This document shows, piece after piece, positions 31,580 through 41,095 of a stretch of DNA of 64,000 bases. The position numbers and the translations under genes are program-made. The notes under the pieces are model-generated. The model ran no database searches and was not told the DNA's origin. It saw only the letters and a list, made by a program, of their open reading frames with translations. Location of the stretch: positions 1,753,363 through 1,817,362 of the forward strand of contig JAYJMM010000027.1 of assembly GCA_037349105.1 (NCBI GenBank), given 5' to 3'. Numbering within the stretch: the first letter of the stretch is position 1; each line of letters begins with the position of its first letter. This DNA comes from Limnomonas spitsbergensis. Its lineage: Eukaryota > Chlorophyta > Chlorophyceae > Chlamydomonadales.

Positions 31580-33205
31580 GGGCAAACAGTTTAGGGTCCA
31601 TGGTCTAGGGCCCACGGTCTAGGGTCTCGGTCCTCGGGCCAGGATCCAGGGCTTAGGGTCCAGGGTCTAGGGCAAACAGTTTAGGGTCCATGGTCTAGGG
31701 CCCACGGTCTAGGGTCTCGGTCCTCGGGCCAGGATCCAGGGCTTAGGGTCCAGGGTCTAGGGCAAACAGTTTAGGGTCCATGGTCTAGGGCACACGGTCT
31801 AGGGTCTCGGTCCTCGGGCCAGGATCCAGGGCTTAGGGTCCAGGGTCTAGGGCAAACAGTTTAGGGTCCATGGTCTAGGGCCCACGGTCTAGGGTCTCGG
31901 TCCTCGGGCCAGGATCCAGGGCTTAGGGTCCAGGGTCTAGGGCAAACAGTTTAGGGTCCATGGTCTAGGGCCCACGGTCTAGGGTCTCGGTCCTCGGGCC
32001 AGGATCCAGGGCTTAGGGTCCAGGGTCTAGGGCAAACAGTTTAGGGTCCATGGTCTAGGGCACACGGTCTAGGGTCTCGGTCCTCGGGCCAGGATCCAGG
32101 GCTTAGGGTCCAGGGTCTAGGGCAAACAGTTTAGGGTCCATGGTCTAGGGCCCACGGTCTAGGGTCTTGGTCCTCGGGCCAGGATCCAGGGCTAAGGGTC
32201 CAGGGTCTAGGGCCAACAGTTTAGGGTCCATGGTCTAGGGCCCATGGTCTAGGGTCTCGGTCCTCGGGCCAGGATCCAGGGCTTAGGGTCCAGGGTCTAG
32301 GGCAAACAGTTTAGGGTCCATGGTCTAGGGCCCACGGTCTAGGGTCTCGGTCCTCGGGCCAGAACCCAGGGCTTAGGGTCCAGGGTCTAGGGCAAACGGT
32401 AAGGGTCCATGGTCTAGGGCCCACGGTCTAGGGTCTCGGTCCTCGGGCCAGGATCCAGGGCTTAGGGTCCAGGGTCTAGGGCCAACAGTTTAGGGCCCAC
32501 CGTCTAGGGTCTCGGTCCTCGGGCCAGGATCCAGGGTTTAGGGTCCAGGGTTAGGGGCCAACAGTTTAGGGTCCATGGTCTAGGGCCCACGGTCTAGGGT
32601 CTCGGTCCTCGGGCCAGGATCCAGGGCTTACGGTCCAGGGTCTAGGGCAAACAGTTTAGGGTCCATGGTCTAGAGCCCATGGTCTAGGGTCTCGGTCCTC
32701 GGGCCAGGATCCAGGGCTTACGGTCCAGGGTTAGGGGCCAACAGTTTAGGGCCCACGGTCTAGGGTCTCGGTCCTCGGGCCAGGATCCAGGGTTTAGGGT
32801 CCAGGGTTAGGGGCTAACAGTTTAGGGTCCATGGTCTAGGGCCCACGGTCTAGGGTCTCGGTCCTCGGGCCAGGATCCAGGGCTTAGGGTCCAGGGTCTA
32901 GGGCAAACAGTTTAGGGTCCATGGTCTAGGGCCCATGGTCTAGGGTCTCGGTCCTCGGGCCAGGATCCAGGGCTAAGGGTCCAGGGTCTAGGGCCAACAG
33001 TTTAGGGTCCATGGTCTAGGGCCCATGGTCTAGGGTCTCGGTCCTCGGGCCAGGATCCAGGGCTTAGGGTCCAGGGTCTAGGGCTAACGGTTAGGGTCCA
33101 TGGTCTAGGGCCCACGGTCTAGGGTCTCGGTCCTCGGGCCAGGATCCAGGGCTTAGGGTCCAGGGTTAGGGGCCAACAGTTTAGGGCCCACGGTCTAAGG
33201 TCTCG
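31580..33205. repeat. 90-bp satellite, about 18 units, TAGGG-rich
   Basis: A tandem array with an exact 90-bp period in its first part. Each unit holds several telomere-like words, including CAGTTTAGGGTCC, GGTCTAGGGCC and GGCTTAGGGTCC, plus GGTCCTCGGGCCAGGATCC. Later units have small deletions (for example about 32398 and 32485) and base changes. A CACACGG variant recurs 270 bp apart (31791 and 32061), indicating a three-unit duplication. The words also occur singly at 30488-30530 and 31540-31580, so the array probably grew from local sequence. Confidence 0.9.
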
Positions 33206-36200
33206 TCTAGCGAAATCTGACCTCCTTCGCCACCAGTCCCCCTCCATCCAGCGCACTCTGACCTCCTCCGCCACCAGTTCCCCCATCCCCTAGCGCAATC
33301 TGACCTCCTCTGCCATCAGTCCCCCCTTCCATCCAGCGCACTCTGACCTCCTCCACCACCAGTTCCCCCTTCCACCAGCGCACTCTGACCTCTTCCGCCA
33401 TCAGACCCCCCTTTACCCAGCGCACTCTGACCTCCTCCGCCACCAATCCCCCCTACCCCTAGCGCACTCTGACCTCCTCCGCCACCAGTTCCTCCTTCCA
33501 CCAGCGCACTTTGACCTCCTTTGCCACTAGCCCCCCCTCCCCCAGCGCACTCTGACCTCCTCCGCCACCAGAACCCCCTCCATCCAGCGCACTCTGACCT
33601 CCTCCGCCACCATTCCCCCCTTCCACCAGCGCAACCTGACCTCCTCCGCCACCAGTCCCCCTCCACCAGCGCACTTTGACCTCCTCCACCACCAGTTCCC
33701 CCTTCCACCAGCGCAATCTGACCTCCTCTGCCATCAGTCCCCCCTTCCATCCAGCGCACTCTGACCTCCTCCACCACCAGTTCCCCCTTCCACCAGCGCA
33801 CTCTGACCTCTTCCACCATCAGACCCCCCTTTACCCAGCGCACTCTGACCTCCTCCGCCACTTCCCCCCCTTCCACCAGGGCAATCTGGCCTCCTCCGCC
33901 ACCATTCCCCCCTTCCACCAGCGCAATCTGACCTCCTTCGTCACCAGTCCCCCTCCATCCAGCGCACTCTGACCTCCTCCGCCACCAGTTCCCTCTTCCA
34001 CCCAGTGCACTCTGACCTCCTCCGCCACCATTCCCCCCTTCCACCAGCGCAATCTGACCTCTTCCGCCATCAGACCCCCCTTTACCCAGCGCACTCTGAC
34101 CTCCTAAGCCACTTCCCCCCCTTCCACCAGAGCAATCTGACCTCCTCCGCCACCAGTCCCCCTCCACCCAGCGCAATCTGACCTCCTCCGTCACCATTCC
34201 CCCCTTCCACCAACGCACTCTGACCTCCTCCGCCACCAGTCCCCCTCCACCCGGCGCACTCTGACCTCCTCCGCCACCATTCCACCCTTCCACCAGCGCA
34301 ATCTGACCTCCTCCGCCACCATTCCCCCCTTCCCCTAGCGCACTCTGACCTCCTCCGCCACCATTCCCCCCTTCCACCAGCGCAATCTGACCTCCTCCGC
34401 CATCAGACCCCCCTTTACCCAGCGCACTCTGACCTCCTCCGCCACTTTCCCCTCTCCCACCAGGGCAATCTGACCTCCTCCGCCACCATTCCCCCCTTCC
34501 CCTAGCGAAATCTGACCTCCTTCGCCACCAGTCCCCCTCCATCCAGCGCACTCTGACCTCCTCCGCCACCAGTTCCCCCATCCCCTAGCACAATCTGACC
34601 TCCTCTGCCATCAGTCCCCCCTTCCATCCAGCGCACTCTGACCTCCTCCACCACCAGTTCCCCCTTTACCCAGCGCACTCTGACCTCCTCCGCCACATCC
34701 CCCCCTTCCACCAGGGCAATCTGACCTCCTCCGCCACCATTCCCCCCTTCCACCAGCGCAATCTGACCTCCTTCGCCACCAGTCCCCCTCCATCCAGCGC
34801 ACTCTGACCTCCTCCGCCACCAGTTCCCTCTTCCACCCAGTGCACTCTGACCTCCTCCGCCACCATTCCCCCCTTCCACCAGCGCAACCTGACCTCCTCC
34901 GCCACCAGTCCCCCTCCACCAGCGCACTTTGACCTCCTCCACCACCAGTTCCCCCTTCCACCAGCGCAATCTGACCTCCTCTGCCATCAGTCCCCCCTTC
35001 CATCCAGCGCACTCTGACCTCCTCCACCACCAGTTCCCCCTTCCACCAGCGCACTCTGACCTCTTCCACCATCAGACCCCCCTTTACCCAGCGCACTCTG
35101 ACCTCCTCCGCCACTTCCCCCCCTTCCACCAGGGCAATCTGGCCTCCTCCGCCACCATTCCCCCCTTCCACCAGCGCAATCTGACCTCCTTCGCCACCAG
35201 TCCCCCTCCATCCAGCGCACTCTGACCTCCTCCGCCACCAGTTCCCTCTTCCACCCAGTGCACTCTGACCTCCTCCGCCACCATTCCCCCCTTCCACCAG
35301 CGCAATCTGACCTCTTCCGCCATCAGACCCCCCTTTACCCAGCGCACTCTGACCTCCTAAGCCACTTCCCCCCCTTCCACCAGAGCAATCTGACCTCCTC
35401 CGCCACCAGTCCCCCTCCACCCAGCGCAATCTGACCTCCTCCGTCACCATTCCCCCCTTCCACCAACGCACTCTGACCTCCTCCGCCACCAGTCCCCCTC
35501 CACCCGGCGCACTCTGACCTCCTCCGCCACCATTCCACCCTTCCACCAGCGCAATCTGACCTCCTCCGCCACCATTCCCCCTTTCCCCTAGCGCACTCTG
35601 ACCTCCTCCGCCACCATTCCCCCCTTCCACCAGCGCAATCTGACCTCCTCCGCCATCAGACCCCCCTTTACCCAGCGCACTCTGACCTCCTCCGCCACTT
35701 TCCCCTCTCCCACCAGGGCAATCTGACCTCCTCCGCCACCATTCCCCCCTTCCCCTAGCGAAATCTGACCCCCTTCGCCACCAGTCCCCCTCCATCCAGC
35801 GCACTCTGACCTCCTCCGCCACCAGTTCCCCCATCCCCTAGCACAATCTGACCTCCTCTGCCATCAGTCCCCCCTTCCATCCAGCGCACTCTGACCTCCT
35901 CCACCACCAGTTCCCCCTTTACCCAGCGCACTCTGACCTCCTCCGCCACATCCCCCCCTTCCACCAGGGCAATCTGACCTCCTCCGCCACCATTCCCCCC
36001 TTCCACCAGCGCAATCTGACCTCCTTCGCCACCAGTCCCCCTCCATCCAGCGCACTCTGACCTCCTCCGCCACCAGTTCCCTCTTCCACCCAGTGCACTC
36101 TGACCTCCTCCGCCACCATTCCCCCCTTCCACCAGCGCAATCTGACCTCTTCCGCCATCAGACCCCCCTTTACCCAGCGCACTCTGACCTCCTCCGCCAC

Positions 36201-37110
36201 TTTCCCCCCTTCCACCCAGCGCACTATGACCTCCTCTGCCACCAGTCCCCCTCCACCAGAGCAATCTGACCTCCTCTAGTGTCACCAGTCCCCCCTCCAC
36301 CCAGCGCACTCTGACCTCCTCCGCCACCAGTTCCTCCTTCCACCAGCGCACTTTGACCTCCTTTGCCACTAGCCCCCCCTCCCCCAGCGCACTCTGACCT
36401 CCTCCGCCACCAGAACCCCCTCCATCCAGCGCACTCTGACCTCCTCCGCCACCATTCCCCCCTTCCACCAGCGCAACCTGACCTCCTCCGCCACCAGTCC
36501 CCCTCCACCAGCGCACTTTGACCTCCTCCACCACCAGTTCCCCCTTCCACCAGCGCAATCTGACCTCCTCTGCCATCAGTCCCCCCTTCCATCCAGCCGA
36601 TCTGACCTCCTCCACCACCAGTTCCCCCTTCCACCAGCGCACTCTGACCTCCTCTGCCATCAGTCCCCCCTTCCATCCAGCGCACTCTGACCTCCTCCAC
36701 CACCAGTTCCCCCTTCCACCAGCGCAATCTGACCTCCTCTGCCATCAGTCCCCCTCCACAAGCGCACTTTGACCTCCTCCACCACCAGTTCCCCCTTCCA
36801 CCAGCGCAATCTGACCTCCTCTGCCATCGGTCCCCCCTTCCACCCAGTGCATTCTGACCTCCTCTGCCACCATTCCCCCCTTCCACCCAGTGCACTCTGA
36901 CCTCCTCCGTCACCAGTCCTCCTCCACCCAGCGCACTTTGATTCCTCCGGCACCATTACCCGCTTCCACCAGTGAATCTTACCTCCTCCGCCACCCGTCC
37001 CTCGTCCCCCCAGCGCACTCTGACCTCCTTGACCACCAGTCCACCCTCCACCCAGGGCACTCTGTCCTCCACCGCGACCATTCCCCCCTTCCATCAGCGC
37101 AATCTGACCT
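33206..37110. repeat. 42-bp minisatellite with 1.25-kb higher-order repeat
   Basis: About 3.9 kb of units near 42 bp with words such as CTCTGACCTCCTCCGCCACC and CCCCCTTCCACCAGCGCA. A larger period of 1253 bp is seen: blocks at 33831-34285 recur at 35084-35538, and a marker unit TAGCGAAATCTGACC is at about 33208, 34503 and 35756. Long minus-strand frames (up to 421 codons, GGGGQSALVEGG-type) exist only because the unit is near a multiple of three. They change phase with indels and are read in several frames, so they are not genes. Strand asymmetry is strong (pyrimidine-rich on plus). Confidence 0.9.
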
Positions 37111-37867
37111 CCTAGACATGACGCGAAGGACTAGAGAGTGAACGCTGGCTGTAATAAGCTGCGGTAATGCGGTCGGCCCATGGGTTGTTAATTCAGTACA
37201 CCGGGTTGAACATGTAAGATCTATGCAACATGGTGCACAGTAGCTTGGGCAAGTTGACAGCAAGCCTAAACCGGAAGTGAAGGAATAGAGTGAGCGCTAT
37301 TTGAGGAGCTTGTTTTGGAACGTGCTTCTGCTGAATAATTGGCTCCTTGGCATGGGGCAGTGTTTTGGCTTGGGTGCGGCTCCTTTTTGCTTGTGTATGA
37401 AGCCTAGGCTGGCGATGTTATGTTTTGATACCGTGGCTTTTGCTAACATTTATATTACAATAGCATTGGGCTTTGTCTCATTTGCACGCGGCTTATACGA
37501 GGAACACATACTTATGAAACGGGCAGGGATACTTTGGCTGCCTTTTCCTTTTTGGTGAGTATTTTCTTTCTCCTTCGTGCATTCACCTTTTACCTTCAAT
37601 TCCCTTTTATTTTCTCCTAACGAGACAGCTGGGCGTCCACGCGGCCGAGCCTTCTTGAGCAGGGCCCAGAGGTGTTATGTCAGTTGTGTCATTGATTCAT
37701 GCATTGCCGCTACCGGTAACTTACACATGCAAAGGCCCTCCGGTAAAATTTGCCTTTATGTCATCCTGCCCGGTTTAACATATTGTGTGACAATGTCTGG
37801 GAAAAAAGATATCTACCACGTTGTCCACAAATGCCAGGGGATCCCACCCAAGCCTGCCCCGGTACAA
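37111..37867. other. CACTA interior, no recognisable gene
   Basis: Unique sequence with short frames only. No transposase motif and no repeats stand out. Confidence 0.35.
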
Positions 37868-38850
37868 CTATAAAACGTCTCTAGCACCGTTGGGAGGACA
37901 GCTCCCACCTCTACAAGTTGATCCTGTACGCTGGGGCATTGAAAACAAGCGTGCAACGTGTCCTCTACATGGCCGTCTCCCTAGCCCAACATCACAGGCA
38001 GCACCGTCTGTAACGCTGCTGGCCACTGCGCCGTTCTCTAGTGTCAGCCGTCTTGACGGCACCAATCCGCAACCTTTTGTTCGTGCACACGCAAGCACAA
38101 TCCTTTCGGCTGGTGCGCCTGGCTTGCGCCAGCATAGCGCCCTCTGTAGACTGAAAACAGGTGCGGTAGGCAGCTTCAGAGCTGTGTTCAGTAGCAGGAT
38201 CTTGGGTTCCTCTCTGCCAACTGCATCCAATTGTGCCCGCTCGTATGATGCATGAACTAGCGCTAGCACCACTCTGACAGGCAGTAGGCTAGTTGCTGTC
38301 TGACGCAATTTGGGATTGGCTGATCCCAACTCTAGCCCCAGCAAGGCACCTAGCAAATCACCACCAATTGCGCCCTTCAGAGCCATGTCTGACAGTGAGC
38401 TGCATGTCGGCCGCTATGAGTGTGCTGTGTTGCTGGTGCAACCGCCGCGTTGTAGAAGCAAAGTACATTACTTCGCTGTATTGGCTAGATCTGCAGGTCC
38501 CTCGGGACCCCCCTACTGGCAGCGGACTAAGCGGACGGTGGTAGCCTTGCTGCCGGGCGCAGATGTTGGAGGAAGCTGGACTGCATCTTGCTCCTGAGGC
38601 AATGCCGCGGCCTAAGGTGATCGGTGGCCCTCACAACATCACCGTAGTTGGCCGCAGGCGCTGCATAGACAGACGCCAACCGGATGCGTGTAGGCTGATG
38701 ATGCCTGAGGTGCACCTTGGCGGCCCTACGGCGGACACAGTGCAATGCGGTGTCGAAAGGCACCTCTCCACCTTGCATGGCCTTCCTCATGCTGCCGCTC
38801 GCGTGCTGAATGATGCCCAAGAACTTGAAATCTTGGACACGCTTCAGCAT
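37868..38850 (-). pseudogene. LINE reverse-transcriptase thumb and C-terminal fragment
   Basis: The frame 38850-38527 reads VQDFKFLGIIQHASGSMRKA, then RRAAKVHLRHHQPTRIRLAS and ANYGDVV. This is the pattern found just after the RT catalytic part in L1-like LINEs (F-K-Y-L-G ... H-x-S-G-S-M ... Y-G). The frame 38386-37868 continues with DLLGALLGLELGSANPKLRQ and ALVHASYERAQLDAVG. No RT catalytic motifs remain. It belongs to a LINE different from the Dualen element and sits inside the CACTA element as a 5'-truncated insertion or passenger. Confidence 0.6.
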
Positions 38851-39119
38851 GTGTGTATTCTATCTAGCAACATGTATAGCGTGGGTGAATTCTGATTGGC
38901 TACTTGTCACTCCCATGGTGTTACCAACAAATATCCAGTAAGTGTGGTAGCCGAGGCTTCTGATTGGCTGCCTCCCCAAATACGCACAAATCCGTACAAG
39001 ACCCTCGACAATACCCGATGAGCATCGAACTGCTTTCAGTAAAACGCGCAGACTGCCCACTAGTAACCCATGCATACTGCCTACCGGCAGGTACGAACAC
39101 ATGTGCACAATTATTTGTG

Positions 39120-39308
39120 TGCTACGGTTTGTAGGATACCTACAAAGGGAAACTCCTACAAGCTGTAGGACTCCTACAGCCCATAGCAGTGCTACACTGC
39201 TCTCATCTTTGTAGCAATGCAATACTAAAACATGCTACAGTGTAGGAGTGCTACTAGCACTCCTACAAATCGGGACTAGTGCTACAAGGGGGGGTAGAAT
39301 TCACAGTG
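39120..39308. repeat. right subterminal repeats and terminal inverted repeat of CACTA element
   Basis: TGTAGGATACCTAC, CTGTAGGACTCCTACAG, GTAGCAGTGCTAC-like and TAGGAGTGCTAC words are clustered up to the terminal repeat at 39282-39308. They match the left subterminal motifs. Confidence 0.75.
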
Positions 39309-39825
39309 TCGGCGATCCTGGCCTGTCGGCCGATATCGGAGAAGAGGAAGGCAAGCGACCCAGAGGCTCGTTACCATTTGGGTAAGTGAAGTTGTATCAG
39401 GGTAGGGGAAGCTGGGCTGACTGAAGACTCTGGTTGGCATATGGTATGGGAGGTGTGCTTGCTATTGCTTGGCTCTAAGAAAGATCTTTCAGATTTCAGA
39501 TTGTGTTTGGTTGCGATGAGGCCGGTTTAACTGTGTAGGGACTGCTGAGAACTACTGAGCTAGTGAGATTTTGGAAACAATTTGTTTTTGCATTCAGGCT
39601 GGAGCCAGCAGCAAGCCTCACGCTCGTTTGAGAAACCTGGCAACGGACAAGACTCTGTCTACTATGTCAATCCCGCGAGAGAGGAAGGCGGCTTTTCAAC
39701 ACTCCAGGTGGCGCCACTGAAGATCAAAATTGGCTCCTTTCCTTCCGAACACCATTTTGAATTCTAGTTTTGCAAATTTCATACTGGTAGCATAAACTGC
39801 CTGCTACCTCCTCCTTCGATAGTCC

Positions 39826-39990
39826 TCCCATGGCAAGTTCACCTTCCTCCCATCTTCCCCGCCACCTCGACCCTCACATCTTCAATTGCCCCCCCATGGC
39901 AAGTTCACCTTCCTCCCATCTTCCCCAGCACCCCCTCGACCCTCACACCTTCAATTGTCCTCCCATGGCAAGTTCACCCTCCTCCTAGTT
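39826..39990. repeat. 66-69-bp tandem repeat, three units
   Basis: Units begin CCCATGGCAAGTTCACC at about 39827, 39893 and 39962, and contain CTTCCTCCCATCTTCCCC and CGACCCTCACA words. This is a simple host minisatellite. The rest of 39663-41095 shows no exon I can defend, although the 5' part of the dioxygenase-like gene should lie there. Confidence 0.7.
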
Positions 39991-41095
39991 CCCCCTCTTT
40001 TCACCCTGAATATGGGGTGCAATGTTGCGCTGAAGGGGATGACGGTTTGAGTTCCCAACCTGGCCCCCTCCTGATTACTGAACACCGCTGCTACCCGCTC
40101 CTGCCCTCTTGCAAAATAGGTATGCGTTGAGTCTCTTTACAACAACCCTACGGTGTCGGACGCTACAGAGGCGGCGAACATTCCCATGCCTCCACACCTC
40201 ATCGGCAACATGCTGTCCTTCACCCACCCAAATCTCTGGCCAGCTAGACCCAAAGTAGGTTTACTTGAGCGGTTTACTTGAGCGGTTTGCTTCAGCTCCC
40301 ATTCAGCTAAAACGCGGCATGTGGCCACTAAGGACTGGTGCAAAAAAACCCTGGCGCTCAGTAGGCTACCAGCCGTAGGCCGGTCAACTAATGTCTAGTC
40401 CCACTTGGCCCAGTAGTGGCCTCATGGCAGCCCCTCAAAGGCGGTCTGGAGTGCGGTAATAACTAAAGATTGTTGCACCATCCAGACAGAATGCACCATT
40501 GCCAACATTGAACACGGTAATTCTTCATTGGAAATAGGGTATATTCAGAGCTTGGGCTCGCACCAATGTTGGGGCAGAGGGTCGATAATTCAGTTGTTTC
40601 AGTCTGGCGTAAGTGTTCTCAGCTGCTAAATCACGAAGAGGATTGCATCTCGGGCAGCCCAAACTTATTTCCTGGCCGGGCAAGCTTGCTTGCATGCAGC
40701 CCCACAGTTGAATCCTTCTGCAAAACATAATTCAGTGAAATAGATACCCCGCCCTCTCAACGGCTGCTTTCGAAAGACGTGTATGTATGTCCCCTGTCCC
40801 CTGATGCCCAGGGCCTGGAACCTGCCTTCATGCGCCTGGGTGGCGGGCAAGTGGAGCTGGGCCTCGTCACCATCGGCGCTTTGGATCAGCATTTGAGCGG
40901 CCTGTATGACCTTGCTGTCAGCACAAATGGATGCTCAACCGTCCAGATGTCCGGCACCAACCAGCAGGGGGCATGCGCGGCCAGAGCATCATGCCCAAAA
41001 GCACCGTCCACACCCTCAGGCTGCAAGCCCGCTCTTGGGCGGTCTGGGTGTCAAGGTGCCAGTACAGGCCCCCTGCTGGCCGGTTTCAAGGACAG

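Larger units (their letters stand above)
27613..39308. mobile_element. 11.7-kb CACTA (EnSpm)-like non-autonomous element
   Basis: The ends are inverted repeats of 27 bp, 24 identical. Both begin CACTGTGAATT and, after 3 mismatches in a 4-base stretch, share the C-run and TTGTAG. The flanking target duplication is TCG (27610-27612 and 39309-39311), and the empty site is present in the left arm at 982-984 (CGA on plus). A CACT(A/G) terminus, a 3-bp duplication and dense subterminal repeats are the hallmarks of the CACTA superfamily. No transposase-like frame was found, so it would need a helper. The interior holds duplicated exons, two satellites and a LINE fragment. Insertion happened after the arms were duplicated. 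Confidence 0.85.
24836..39662 (-). repeat. right arm of large inverted repeat, split by a transposon
   Basis: 24836-27612 and 39312-39662 together are the reverse complement of 637-4237. The two halves join exactly at TCG (27610-27612 repeated at 39309-39311) if the element between them is removed. Compared with the left arm it lacks about 470 bp from the tandem LINE fragment. Neither the inside junction (24836) nor the outside junction (39662) shows a target duplication. Confidence 0.85.

Noticed and set aside
33316..35834. Minus-strand frames of 407-421 codons with Gly/Arg/Trp-rich repeats
   Set aside because: They arise from a minisatellite whose unit is close to a multiple of three; equally long frames appear in several phases and unit indels change frame.
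37868..38386. CACTA transposase on the minus strand
   Set aside because: Its neighbour at 38527-38850 is a clear LINE RT-thumb pattern and the reading continues from it, so this is a LINE fragment and not a transposase.
637..39662. One 39-kb transposon with 3.6-kb terminal inverted repeats
   Set aside because: No target duplication at the outer ends, no conserved terminal motif, and the inner edges show rearrangement signs. A segmental inverted duplication explains it better.
40779..41095. Upstream part of the plus frame before 41096 as coding for the dioxygenase
   Set aside because: It shows no similarity to the N-terminal part of the family and a plausible acceptor lies at 41095; kept out of the gene model.
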